A stretch of DNA of 63,979 nucleotides from an uncultured Endomicrobiia bacterium. GTDB lineage: Bacteria > Elusimicrobiota > Endomicrobiia > Endomicrobiales > Endomicrobiaceae. Below the pieces are notes generated by a model. The model was not told the origin of the DNA, ran no database searches, and saw only the letters and a list, made by a program, of their open reading frames with translations. Shown here piece by piece: positions 53,429-62,331 of this stretch (positions within the stretch are counted from its first letter, which is position 1; each line of letters begins with the position of its first letter). A program made the translations under genes and the position numbers. The DNA lies in the NCBI GenBank assembly GCA_938040055.1, contig CALHWY010000023.1, positions 1 to 63,979 of the forward strand. Reading direction: 5' to 3'.

Positions 53429-53977
53429 ATGTTAAATAAAAAAGTTTTGGCTTTATTGTCTTTTGCGTCGTTTTTTTGTTTTGCGTCTTGCGTTACGGAA
53501 GATAATTCGTATATTTCTTATACCGTCAATGATGAAATTAAAATTGATATTCCGTCTTCTTGGAAAGACCGCTCCAAAGATGAAGATTCTCCGTATGAAG
53601 CTTTGTTCGTGTCGCAGAACAATTCCGTAACCACGGGAGTTTTTATTTTTTATAAAGGAAATTCCGGCCAAGACTTTTCAAGCGGAGAAATATTTGAAAG
53701 GCAGATTGACAGGATAATTTCGGCGGCAAAGCCGAATTCCGTAATATCCGGGCGGAAAACCAGACAAATGCCCGGGAAAACGGTTACCGATACCGTATAT
53801 TCGGGCGTTTTTAACGTTTCGAAATACTGCTATGCTTTTTCTCTGGTGGAATTTGACGGACGGGATGATATTTTTGCCGTTTGCGTGCAGATATGCAAGC
53901 CCGCTCTGCTTGAGGAGTATTCTTCAGTTCTTGAAAAGATAGCCGATTCGGTTTCTCTTGTTGAAAATCATCAGTAA
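53429..53977 (+). CDS. Small lipoprotein of unknown function
   Basis: The 182-residue protein has a signal peptide with lipobox CFASC (Cys 21). The mature part is a mixed alpha/beta domain with IDIPSSWKDRSKDEDSPYEALFVSQ, recalling proteins of the PsbP/DcrB type, though the match is weak. It begins 11 nt after hisG without a clear ribosome binding site and ends just before gltX. Confidence 0.6.
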   Translation: MLNKKVLALLSFASFFCFASCVTEDNSYISYTVNDEIKIDIPSSWKDRSKDEDSPYEALFVSQNNSVTTGVFIFYKGNSGQDFSSGEIFERQIDRIISAAKPNSVISGRKTRQMPGKTVTDTVYSGVFNVSKYCYAFSLVEFDGRDDIFAVCVQICKPALLEEYSSVLEKIADSVSLVENHQ

Positions 53978-53990
53978 AAAGGAAAATAAA

Positions 53991-55478
53991 ATGTCAGAAA
54001 ACGTCAGAGTTCGTTTTGCTCCATCTCCTACGGGAGATCTGCATATAGGCGGCGTGCGCACCGCCTTGTTCAACTGGCTTTTTGCCGCGAAAAACAAAGG
54101 AAAGTTCATTTTAAGAATTGAAGATACCGATGAGGCGCGTTCGACGGAAGAGTCCGTGAAAGTTATTTTGGACGCGATGAAATGGCTCGGGCTGGGCTGG
54201 GACGAAGGCCCGGGAAATGAGCCGGTTAAATACGCTCCGTACTGTCAGATGCGAAGAAAGGAAGCCGGGATATATCAAAAGTACGCCGACGAACTTGTAG
54301 AAAAGGGTTTTGCTTATCCCTGCTACTGCACTCCGGAAGAAGTCGAGGAAATGCGCAAAAAAGCGCAGGCGAACAAGCTCCCTCCCAAATACGACGGAAA
54401 ATGCTCTTGTCTTACTTTGGAACAAAGAAAAGAAAAAGAAGCCGAAGGGCGGACGGCGGTAATAAGATTTAAAACGCCTAAAGAGGGAAAAACCGTTCTG
54501 GAAGATATGATAAGAGGCAGGGTGGAGTTTGAAAATTCGCTGCTTGACGATTTCGTGATAATGAAAACCGGCGGGGTTCCCACATACAATTTCGCCTGCG
54601 TTATCGACGATCATCTTATGGAGATGTCGCATATTTTAAGGGGCGACGACCATATTTCAAATACCCCGAGACAGATGCACATATATAACGCGCTCGGATG
54701 GAAAATGCCGGAATTCGCGCATATGGCAATGATACTCGGCGCTGACGGAGCGCGGCTTTCCAAAAGGCACGGGCATACTTCCGTTCTCGATTACAGAAAA
54801 GAAGGATATCTTCCCGAAGCTTTGCTGAACTATCTTGCTCTGCTGGGCTGGTCTACCGAAGACAGCCAGCAGATTTTTACCATTTCCGAACTTAAGGAAA
54901 AGTTTTCCGTTGAAAGATGCGGCACAAGTCCGGCTACTTTCGATCCCGCCAAACTTTTATGGCTTAACGGCGAGAAAATACGGTCAAAAAGCATTGACGA
55001 AATTTATGATTTGTTTATGGACTGGCTCAGACATTCCGGAAACGAAAAAATAATAGATGGCTGGGATAAAAATATATTGAAAAAAGCCATGAAGCTCGAA
55101 CATGATAAAATAAAACTTTTGAGCGATATTCCTTCTCTTGTGGATTTCTTTTTCGTTAAAGACGTCGACTATAAAGAAGAGGCCGTCAGTAAAACTCTTC
55201 TTTCGGAAAAAGCCAAAGACAGCGCGAAAACGGTGCTTGCGGAAAGCGCCGAAAGGCTTGCCTTGCAGCAGGATTTTTCAGCCGAAGCGCTTGAAAAATA
55301 CGCCAGGGAACTGGCTGCCGAAAAAGGTTTGGGCACGGGGAAAGTTTTCCATCCGATAAGAGTGGCGGTTTCCGGCAGAACGCAGGGGCCGAGTCTTTTT
55401 CATATGATGGAACTTATGGGAAAAGACGAAACCGTCAGAAGAATTAAAAACTGCGTTAAAAAATATTTTTCCGCTTAA
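53991..55478 (+). CDS. gltX: Glutamyl-tRNA synthetase
   Basis: The ATG at 53991 gives MSENVRVRFAPSPTGDLHIGG (495 residues); an upstream start would overlap the lipoprotein gene. It has the HIGH region (LHIG), EDTDEARSTEES, four Cys around 105-150 (CYC and CSC) that may bind zinc, and the KLSKR variant RLSKRHG near residue 247. It charges tRNA-Glu and in many bacteria also tRNA-Gln. Confidence 0.95.
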   Translation: MSENVRVRFAPSPTGDLHIGGVRTALFNWLFAAKNKGKFILRIEDTDEARSTEESVKVILDAMKWLGLGWDEGPGNEPVKYAPYCQMRRKEAGIYQKYADELVEKGFAYPCYCTPEEVEEMRKKAQANKLPPKYDGKCSCLTLEQRKEKEAEGRTAVIRFKTPKEGKTVLEDMIRGRVEFENSLLDDFVIMKTGGVPTYNFACVIDDHLMEMSHILRGDDHISNTPRQMHIYNALGWKMPEFAHMAMILGADGARLSKRHGHTSVLDYRKEGYLPEALLNYLALLGWSTEDSQQIFTISELKEKFSVERCGTSPATFDPAKLLWLNGEKIRSKSIDEIYDLFMDWLRHSGNEKIIDGWDKNILKKAMKLEHDKIKLLSDIPSLVDFFFVKDVDYKEEAVSKTLLSEKAKDSAKTVLAESAERLALQQDFSAEALEKYARELAAEKGLGTGKVFHPIRVAVSGRTQGPSLFHMMELMGKDETVRRIKNCVKKYFSA

Positions 55479-55558
55479 ACGAAACGGCGGCATAAAATTT
55501 TATAAGCCGCGGCAAAAGCATTAGTCCGTTTCTTGCGGCATAATTTTAAGAAAATATT

Positions 55559-55591
55559 TTACGCCGGAGCATACCGGTTTGTACGGCGTAA
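55559..55591 (+). other. 8-bp stem between gltX and DUF1844
   Basis: TTACGCCG (55559-55566) pairs with CGGCGTAA (55584-55591) around a 17-nt loop. No T-run follows. It may belong to the 3' end of gltX mRNA. Confidence 0.35.
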
Positions 55592-55677
55592 GGTAAAATC
55601 CGGAAATGACGGCGATGCTTTTACTTTAACGCGTTACGGAAGAAAAAGTATAAAATCAATATATAAAGGAGCAGAAA

Positions 55678-56070
55678 ATGACAGAAAAAGACACTGCCGA
55701 TTTTAATCCCTATTTGTTTAACCTTATAACAATGTTCGCGCAGTCCGCATGGTGCCAGTTGGGCAAAGTGCCGAGCCCTATAGACAACAAGATAACAAAA
55801 GATCTTAAAAGCGCCAAAATGACTATTGATATGCTTCTTATGATACGCGATAAAATGAGAGGAAACCTGACGAAGAAAGAAGAAGATGTTATAAGCGCGA
55901 CCATATCCGAATTGCAGCTTAATTATGCCGATGAAGCCGCGAAAGGCGATTCGAAAACGGAGAACGCTGAAACAGAACAACAGGATTGCGGATGCGGCGG
56001 CAATAATGAACATAGTCATTCCGGCGAAAACCTGCATTCTTCCGACTGCGGATGCGGGCATAAACATTAA
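55678..56070 (+). CDS. DUF1844 protein with Cys/His-rich tail
   Basis: Residues 1-75 (NPYLFNLITMFAQSAWCQLG and later MTIDMLLMIRDKMRGNLTKKEE) are a DUF1844 domain, a small helical family of unknown role. After an acidic linker, the last 30 residues hold CGCGG, HSH, HSSDCGCGHKH, a likely metal-binding tail. AAAGGAGCAGAAA precedes the ATG. The next gene starts 19 nt later. Confidence 0.8.
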   Translation: MTEKDTADFNPYLFNLITMFAQSAWCQLGKVPSPIDNKITKDLKSAKMTIDMLLMIRDKMRGNLTKKEEDVISATISELQLNYADEAAKGDSKTENAETEQQDCGCGGNNEHSHSGENLHSSDCGCGHKH

Positions 56071-56089
56071 TTTTTTAAAGAGCCGGAAA

Positions 56090-56615
56090 ATGAAAATACT
56101 GACTTTGACCGGCGGTATTTCAAAAGATTCGATGAATAAAAAACTCTTTGAACTTATTAAGCCTTTGGCGCCTTCAGAGTTTGAATTCGAAATTTTCGAC
56201 ATATCCGGGCTTCCTTACTTTTCGCAGGATATAGAAAACGATATGCCTGAAAGCGCGAAAAATTTTAAAAACGCGATCACTCTTTCCGACGCCGTTCTTT
56301 TTATTACTCCCGAATACAACCGTTCAATGCCGGGAGTTCTTAAAAACGCCATAGATTTCGCCAGCCGTCCTTACGGCAAAAATGTTTGGGCGGGAAAACC
56401 TGCGGGCGTATTGGGCGCCGCCGTGGGCCCGTCAGGCGCTTTCGGCGGGCAAGCAGAATGTTAAAATAACGCTCTCTTTTCCGTCGGCTCTCGTAATATG
56501 GCAGCCGGAAATAAATTTTCATTATCCCGCTTATGTTAATGATAAAGGCGGACTCGATGTGAATTCGGAAAAACTCTTTGGAAATTATTTTAAAGCTTTT
56601 AAAGCGTGGATTTAG
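56090..56615 (+). pseudogene. NAD(P)H-dependent FMN reductase, frameshifted
   Basis: The first frame (MKILTLTGGISKDSMNKKLF, later FITPEYNRSMPGVLKNAIDF and VLGAAVGPSGAFGG) is a flavodoxin-like NADPH-FMN/quinone reductase. It stops at 56463. The +1 frame continues with KQNVKITLSFPSALVIWQPE and runs to 56615, completing a family-length protein of about 174 residues. One surplus base in GGGCAAGC near 56448-56454 explains the break. Either a real mutation or a sequencing error. Confidence 0.85.
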
Positions 56616-57197
56616 AAAGACAAGTCTCGATAAATGAAAACTTCCGGTTCGGCTAATACATGCTCTTGTAATATATTTTAATAAGTCTTGTTAATTTTAA
56701 CGCGGCTTTTATTGAATATGTTTTTATATTGTTTTTTTAAGTTGGATTTTCCCGATGTTTGTCCAAAAAAACTCCATATTACATTAACAGAGACGCTATT
56801 TTTTCTCGTTTTATTTGTTTTCAGCAGGCAAAGATATTATGCGCTGTTTGCAAATTTTCGGGAAAAGCGGAGGTTGAATATCCGTTAATCTTTGTCTTAT
56901 TTTTTGCGGCGGATTTTTTTATTTTTTCGGATGACGGAAACGGGCAGGCGGAAAATCATTAGGATTAAAAAATGAACCGGTCAAATTTCTGCGAATGTAA
57001 TAAATGATGTAATTTAAACCTGTATAAAAAAACTTAAACGCATATTAGGCATTTCAACGGAAAACAAATCATATTGTCAAAGGCGGGTTAAACCGCTTTT
57101 TTCGATAGGGCTCAAATTTAGGAATTCTTAATATGCTTTATAATAGTTCACGCCGGGAATTTTCGGCATATTATTGACTATTGACCATAAAGATATA
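56616..57197. other. Gap with an orphan terminator
   Basis: About 580 bp without an intact gene; several short frames end in stops. A terminator (57079-57102) stands alone, as if left behind by a lost gene. The tRNA-Gln promoter marks the right end. Confidence 0.5.
57079..57102 (+). terminator. Orphan Rho-independent terminator
   Basis: AAAGGCGG (57079-57086) pairs with CCGCTTTT (57093-57100), with one G.U, and the T-run continues. No intact gene ends here. Confidence 0.7.
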
Positions 57198-57226
57198 TTG
57201 CCAAAAGCCGGAACTTTTAGTATAAT
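57198..57226 (+). promoter_or_regulatory. tRNA-Gln promoter
   Basis: TTGCCA (57198-57203), 17 nt and a perfect TATAAT (57221-57226) lie 38 nt before the tRNA, a strong vegetative promoter. Confidence 0.75.
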
Positions 57227-57264
57227 CTTAACTCATAAAACTTCATAGGAAACATATCTTTAAT

Positions 57265-57337
57265 TGCCCGATGGTGTAATTGGTAACACGTCTGCCTCTG
57301 GAGCAGAAGTCTCCTGGTTCGAGTCCAGGTCGGGCAG
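57265..57337 (+). tRNA. tRNA-Gln (CUG)
   Basis: The cloverleaf is clear: acceptor TGCCCGA/TCGGGCA, D-stem GTGT/ACAC, anticodon stem TCTGC/GCAGA with loop CTCTGGA (anticodon CTG), and T-arm CCTGG-TTCGAGT-CCAGG. The discriminator base is G. CCA is not encoded. The U1-A72 pair is typical of tRNA-Gln. Confidence 0.95.
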
Positions 57338-57552
57338 TTTTCTATTTGGTGCCTTAAAACCCCAAAAAGGCTCATAAATCGGCATTTGCCGCGGACGTGT
57401 CGCGCGTTAATACAAATACTTTAAAATTGATAACGGACAATATAATTTATATTATATTTCGAAATTAACGGCAGCTTTTCAGCGCGTTTTTTAGGACTTA
57501 AATGTTTGTGTTTCCGATGCGCAAAATATAATCCGTACAGAGAGCAAAAGTA

Positions 57553-57798
57553 ATGGATAGAGAGCCTTTATTGTCTAATATAGATAAAGTTCATACTACA
57601 GAAACGGGTATTGTCAGAATTAAAAAGAATTTGAAATTGACGACTGATGACGTAGTCGGATATTGTAAAAACAAGATTCCGGATAAAAATTGCAATATCC
57701 GTAAACGCGGCAAGAATTTCTACTGTGAAATAGACAATATAAGGATAACCGTTAACTCATATAGATGCACAATTATTACCGCACACATATTTCAATAA
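57553..57798 (+). CDS. DUF3781 family small protein
   Basis: The 81-residue protein has LLSNIDKVHTTETGIVRIKKNLKL, a 'CKNKI' segment and KNFYCEIDNIRITVNSYRCTIITAH, matching the DUF3781 pattern as I remember it. These small proteins are mostly found in Firmicutes and have no known role. It stands alone between tRNA-Gln and the broken kinase. Confidence 0.75.
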   Translation: MDREPLLSNIDKVHTTETGIVRIKKNLKLTTDDVVGYCKNKIPDKNCNIRKRGKNFYCEIDNIRITVNSYRCTIITAHIFQ

Positions 57799-57875
57799 AC
57801 TCCGGTTTAGCCGACCGGCAAAATTCGTCTGTGTTTTTATATTATGATGAAGCGTCGGATATAGGGGCATAAAAA

Positions 57876-58289
57876 ATGAAAATCTTGGCGCTGTCCGACT
57901 TTTGCGTCGACATATTTCCTCAAAGCGGGCAAATTTTGTCCGGAGGCAATGCTTTAAACTTAGCGGTTTGCTGCAAACGGGCCGGAGCGGAAGTTTTTGT
58001 TATGGGCAATATAGGAAAAGACAAATACGGCGCTGTGTTAAAAAAAGCGATGGATAAAAACGGTCTTAACCGGGGAAAAATTTATGAAGTCGAAGGGGAA
58101 ACGGCAAGACAGATAATTCATATAGACGAAAAAGGCGACAGATATTTTAAAGAAGGTTTACGGCATGGCGGCGTTTTTGATGCTTTCAGGATAAAAGAAA
58201 ATGATAAAAAGTTTTTAAATTCCATGGACGCGGTCGCGGACACAATAGGCGACCCCGATTTTGAAAATATTGTTTTTTTTTTAAACTAA
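57876..58289 (+). pseudogene. PfkB-family sugar kinase, N-terminal half only
   Basis: The 137-residue frame begins KILALSDFCVDIFPQSGQIL and has GGNALNLAVCCKRAGAEVFV, GNIGKDKYG and a substrate-lid region, as in PfkB kinases of the fructosamine/ribokinase group. The catalytic GAGD motif and ATP site of the C-terminal half are missing. Downstream sequence to 58430 shows no continuation. It is very likely a truncated gene. Confidence 0.8.
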
Positions 58290-58437
58290 GACAAAAGACC
58301 TTTCTTTCATCTGTTGCGATATTTCCATCGCGGCTGTTGTGATGACTGTTGCGGAAAAAATATTTTATTTCCCGGAAACCTTTCCGTCTGCGCGCAAAGC
58401 GTTTAAGCCAGAATGCGAAAAAAACTTTTGGCGGCTG

Positions 58438-58499
58438 TTGACAAAAAATAAATATTTTAATATATTTGAATATGTTAATATTAGTATTTTTGAATATGT
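58438..58499 (+). promoter_or_regulatory. trxA promoter with repeated 11-mer
   Basis: TTGACA (58438-58443), 17 nt and TATATT (58461-58466) make a strong promoter. The 11-mer TTTGAATATGT occurs at 58465-58475 and again at 58489-58499, 24 bp apart, just downstream of the -10 box. It may be a pair of regulator sites or a simple duplication. Confidence 0.65.
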
Positions 58500-58515
58500 C
58501 TGAAGGAGGTTTGAT

Positions 58516-58839
58516 ATGTCTAAAGTCGTTGAGTTGTCGGATTCAAATTTCGAACAGGAAGTTATAAAGTCCGAAACGCCCGTATTGGTTGATTTTTACG
58601 CCGAGTGGTGCGGGCCTTGCAAAATGCAGCATCCGGCGATAGAAAAAATTTCCGAGATGTTTGAGGGCAAAGTGAAAATAGGAAAGCTGAATGTAGACGA
58701 AGCCCGAAAAAAAGCCGCTGAATTCAATGTAAGAAGCATCCCCACTCTGGTTGTTTTCAAAAAAGGGGAAGTTGTCGAAAGAGTAATGGGATATCATACG
58801 GCTGAGCGTTTGGCTTCGATTTTAAATAAACACATATAA
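58516..58839 (+). CDS. trxA: Thioredoxin
   Basis: The 107-residue protein has the active site WCGPC (C32, C35) in VDFYAEWCGPCKMQHP, the cis-Pro loop RSIPTLVVFKKGEVVERVMG, and normal length. It reduces protein disulfides in the cytoplasm. GAAGGAGGTTTGAT is a near-perfect ribosome binding site. It is a single-gene unit. Confidence 0.95.
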   Translation: MSKVVELSDSNFEQEVIKSETPVLVDFYAEWCGPCKMQHPAIEKISEMFEGKVKIGKLNVDEARKKAAEFNVRSIPTLVVFKKGEVVERVMGYHTAERLASILNKHI

Positions 58840-59962
58840 ATAAAATACCCGGCGGAAAATAGCCTTTGGGATTTTTTAAGCCGATATACCGCAAAATGTT
58901 TTTTTTTGTGCGGGGATATGAATTTCGGGTTTAAAAAAGTTTACGCTTAAAAGCTATGCTTATTATTTGAGCGAAACTTATCGGGCTGCCAAAAGGCGGC
59001 GATGGCAGGCATAAAGTCCGGCGGAGAGATTCGGAACGTAATATAAAGTCCGGGATGAGCCCGTTTGAAAGTTTGGCGGAATAACCGCAGAAAATGTAAA
59101 AAAGTTATTTTAGAAAATAAATTTCGGCCGCAAATACAGAAGTATTATATCCGGCCGCGGGATAATCTGAACGTAAATACGCGCATGTCAGGATTTAAAG
59201 TCTTTATTAGAGAATTCAATTCTTTGAAATAAAATGAAGTCGGGGGGGGACGCGCAAGGGGTTTTCATTTTAGAAAACCCCTTTAGCATTGTTTAAAACC
59301 GCAGTTAATTTTTTTTCGCGGTGAATGTCAATCCGATCGAGACTTGAGTATTGCATAACGGCCGCAGCTGATTTTTTCTTCGCGAAAAAAACGGCAAATC
59401 TCCTCATAACACAAAAAACTTATCAATGCCGAAATGGAAACCGGTTTGCAAAATGCCTCCAAAAGCCGGGATATTGATTTGTTCATAAAACCCGGTCGTT
59501 TTTTTAACAAAGGCGTTTTTATATTAAGCTCCAAGGGAAATTCCGCGGATTGCATTGTTATTTGTTTTTATAGGTTTTATTGACAAAATCCTGATATTTA
59601 CCGATACCGGATTGAAAACGTTTTTACAAAATTTTTCAATTTTTTAAAAATGCGCGACGCTCTTGCGGGCATGAATTTAAAATTTCATATCCGTTGCCGA
59701 AAAACCGGTTTCTTTTTTTGTTTCTTTACGGGGCATCGTATTGAATCTGCCCGGGCACAAAACCGGCGGCGGGCGGGATAAGCCGCCGGCTTTGTAAAAA
59801 TATGCTAAAAACATTTTTGTTATATGCGCGCCGATCGCCGCTGTGGTCTTTTTTTTTGTTTATCGACGTTATTAAGTTTCGTCATAATTATTTAAAACGC
59901 AAATGCCAGCGGTTCCGCAAATTATGCGCATATAAAATTTTTCCGTATTTTTTAATGAAAAT
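58840..59962. other. 1.1-kb gap without an intact gene
   Basis: No reading frame could be supported. The region holds an 11-bp direct repeat ATAAAGTCCGG (59011-59021 and 59043-59053) and a perfect hairpin AAGGGGTTTTC/GAAAACCCCTT (59256-59266, 59273-59283). The rest looks like decayed coding DNA. Confidence 0.5.
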
Positions 59963-59985
59963 ATGGCAAATTTTTCGCAAGATGA

Positions 59986-60025
59986 TATAATAATAAAAAT
60001 CCGATTTCGGCCAGGGAGGAAAAAT
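59986..60025 (+). promoter_or_regulatory. metA -10 box and leader
   Basis: TATAAT at 59986-59991 lies 34 nt before the metA start; the -35 (TGGCAA at 59964) is weak. GGGAGGAAAAAT is a strong ribosome binding site. I see no SAM riboswitch in this short leader. Confidence 0.45.
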
Positions 60026-60940
60026 ATGCCGATAAAAATATCTAAAGATCTGCCGGCGCGCAAAATTTTGAACGAAGAAAATGTGTTTATTATGGATGAA
60101 AAGCGCGCGGTAAGCCAGGATATCCGCCCTTTAAAAATAGCGATACTGAATTTAATGCCTAAAAAAATAGAGACGGAAACCCAGCTTTTGCGTTTGATAG
60201 GAAATACTCCGCTGCAGATAGACATTGAACTTTTGCAGATGGCCAGCCATAAGTCAAAAAATACTCCGGCGGAGCATCTGCTCAAATTTTATAAAACTTT
60301 CGCGGACGTCAGAAACAATTATTTTGACGGGCTGATTATTACCGGAGCTCCCGTGGAAATGCTTGCTTATGAAAAAGTCGATTATTGGGAAGAATTATGC
60401 GATATTATGGAATGGTCTAAAACAAATGCTTTTTCAACCCTTCACATATGCTGGGGCGCCCAGGCCGGATTATACTATCATTACGGCGTTAAAAAATATA
60501 ATCTTGAGAAAAAAATGTTCGGCGTTTTCAAACACGAAGTAAGCGCGAAAAAACATTATTTGCTGTACGGTTTTAACGACGTTTTTTACGCTCCCCATTC
60601 GCGTCATACGGGCATAGATGAGGAAGACATTAAAAAAAATAAAAAACTTATGGTTTTAAGCCGTTCGAAAGAAGCCGGCGTTTATATTGTCTGCAGCAGG
60701 GATTCAAAACAATTTTTCATTACCGGACATTGCGAATATGACAGAAATACTCTGGCGGACGAATATTTCCGCGATTTGGGAAAAGGTCTGGACATAGAAA
60801 TACCGGTAAATTATTTTCCCGGAGATAATCCCGCAAAAAAACCGAAAATGACCTGGAGAGCGCATGCAAATGTTTTGTTTTCCAACTGGCTGAACTATTT
60901 TGTTTACCAGCGCACTCCTTACGACTATGTCGAGCGGTGA
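60026..60940 (+). CDS. metA: Homoserine O-acyltransferase, probably acetyl-CoA specific
   Basis: The 304-residue protein starts MPIKISKDLPARKILNEENV. Catalytic Cys142 is in HICWGAQAG, and H/E of the triad are in TGHCEYD. Residue 111 is Glu (GAPVE). In studied MetA enzymes Glu111 goes with acetyl-CoA and Gly111 with succinyl-CoA, so O-acetylhomoserine is the expected product. It activates homoserine for methionine synthesis. Confidence 0.92.
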   Translation: MPIKISKDLPARKILNEENVFIMDEKRAVSQDIRPLKIAILNLMPKKIETETQLLRLIGNTPLQIDIELLQMASHKSKNTPAEHLLKFYKTFADVRNNYFDGLIITGAPVEMLAYEKVDYWEELCDIMEWSKTNAFSTLHICWGAQAGLYYHYGVKKYNLEKKMFGVFKHEVSAKKHYLLYGFNDVFYAPHSRHTGIDEEDIKKNKKLMVLSRSKEAGVYIVCSRDSKQFFITGHCEYDRNTLADEYFRDLGKGLDIEIPVNYFPGDNPAKKPKMTWRAHANVLFSNWLNYFVYQRTPYDYVER

Positions 60941-61089
60941 TTAAGGAAACTTCGACGATGAAATAAACGGTTTATGCTTGACGATATGAACTTTTTCGCT
61001 GCGCAATGACGCGGTATATTGTTAAAAAATCTGGAATTTATCGGTTTCATTTGTTAGAATCTAAAAAATTTCGACTTTAAGGGGTGTTT

Positions 61090-61986
61090 ATGATTAAAGC
61101 TGTGATAGCCGGATACGGAAATATCGGGAAAGCCGCTTTTAAAGCATTGTCGGCGGCGGATGATTTTGAGATATGCGCGGTGATAAGCGCTTATGCCGAC
61201 GCCGTAAAATTTCCGGAACTTGAAAAAATTCATATTGCGAAAGATCTTTCCGGACTTAAATCGAAACCCGACGTAGCTTTATTATGCGGACCTTCGCGCA
61301 GCATTCCGGAAACGGCTGAAAAATATCTCAGAAGCTCGATTAACACCGTCGATTCTTATGATATACACGGCAATATAGCCGCCGTCCGGGCTTCTATTGA
61401 TAAAACGGCGAAAGAAGCCGGTAAAGTAAGCGTCCTTTCGGCGGGATGGGATCCCGGTTTGGATTCGGTTATACGCGCTCTTATGGAAGCTTCGGCTCCG
61501 AAAGGGATTACATATACGGATTTCGGTCCGGGAATGTCTATGGGGCATTCGGTCGCGGCTAAAGCCGTAAAAGGAGTTAAGGAGGCGCTTTCAATGACGG
61601 TTCCTCTCGGTTCTTCCGTTCACCGCAGAATAGTGTATGTGGAAATTGAAGACGGATACGATTTTGAAGATATAGCGAAAAAAATAAAAACCGACCAATA
61701 TTTCGCAAAGGATGAAACTCGCGTTATGAGGACGGATAATATAGACGCTCTCAAAGATACCGGGCATGCCGCGCACATAATACGCAAAGGCGTTTCCGGA
61801 GAAACTCATAACCAGATATTCGAATTTAATATGAAGATTAACAATCCGGCTCTTACGGGGCAGATTCTCGTCTCCGCCGCGCGCGCTTCAATGAAGCAAA
61901 AACCGGGCTGTTATACAATGATAGAAATTCCGGCGATAGATTTTCTTTGCGGGGAAAAAGAGAAACTGATAGAAAGACTTGTATGA
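61090..61986 (+). CDS. ddh: meso-Diaminopimelate D-dehydrogenase
   Basis: AAGGGG at 61079-61084 supports the ATG at 61090 (298 residues). It has the Rossmann start IKAVIAGYGNIGKAAFKAL, CGPSRSIPETAEKYL, NTVDSYDIHG, AGWDPGLDSVIRALMEA and GPGMSMGHSVAAKAVKGV, all Ddh hallmarks. It makes meso-DAP in one NADPH-dependent step from tetrahydrodipicolinate, bypassing the acyl routes to wall DAP and lysine. It ends with a strong terminator. Confidence 0.93.
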   Translation: MIKAVIAGYGNIGKAAFKALSAADDFEICAVISAYADAVKFPELEKIHIAKDLSGLKSKPDVALLCGPSRSIPETAEKYLRSSINTVDSYDIHGNIAAVRASIDKTAKEAGKVSVLSAGWDPGLDSVIRALMEASAPKGITYTDFGPGMSMGHSVAAKAVKGVKEALSMTVPLGSSVHRRIVYVEIEDGYDFEDIAKKIKTDQYFAKDETRVMRTDNIDALKDTGHAAHIIRKGVSGETHNQIFEFNMKINNPALTGQILVSAARASMKQKPGCYTMIEIPAIDFLCGEKEKLIERLV

Positions 61987-62016
61987 TTTTTCCGTAAAAT
62001 ATTTCATTTTCTTTTT

Positions 62017-62046
62017 GAGCCGGGGTTTTGCCTCGGCTCTTTTTTT
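62017..62046 (+). terminator. Rho-independent terminator after ddh
   Basis: GAGCCGGGG (62017-62025) pairs with CCTCGGCTC (62031-62039), one G.T, around TTTTG, followed by seven T. It lies 30 nt after the ddh stop. Confidence 0.92.
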
Positions 62047-62331
62047 AATACCTTTTAAAGCGGAAAATTTTTCGTCAAAATATCGGGATAAAATTTTTGA
62101 AGCAAAGATTTTTAAAAAACGGATATTTCGGAACAAAAAAACCGCGAAGATAAAAAACAAAACCGAAAAGGCGAAAACGGCAAATGCCCGTATGTTCGGC
62201 GCAAATTTTCCCTAACCGCCGAAACGGCCGGTATAAAGCGACGGCAGTTCCTTTATTTGTTTTTCGGCAAAAACAAAAACCGTTTTAAGGAAATTTCCAG
62301 AAGTTGAAAATTATTATTCTTATCCTGACGT

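Noticed and set aside
59328..59555. 75-residue minus-strand frame in the gap before metA
   Set aside because: No family resemblance, no ribosome binding site, and it lies in decayed sequence.
59841..60025. SAM riboswitch before metA
   Set aside because: I looked for the conserved SAM-I core and paired stems and saw none; the leader after the -10 box is only about 35 nt.
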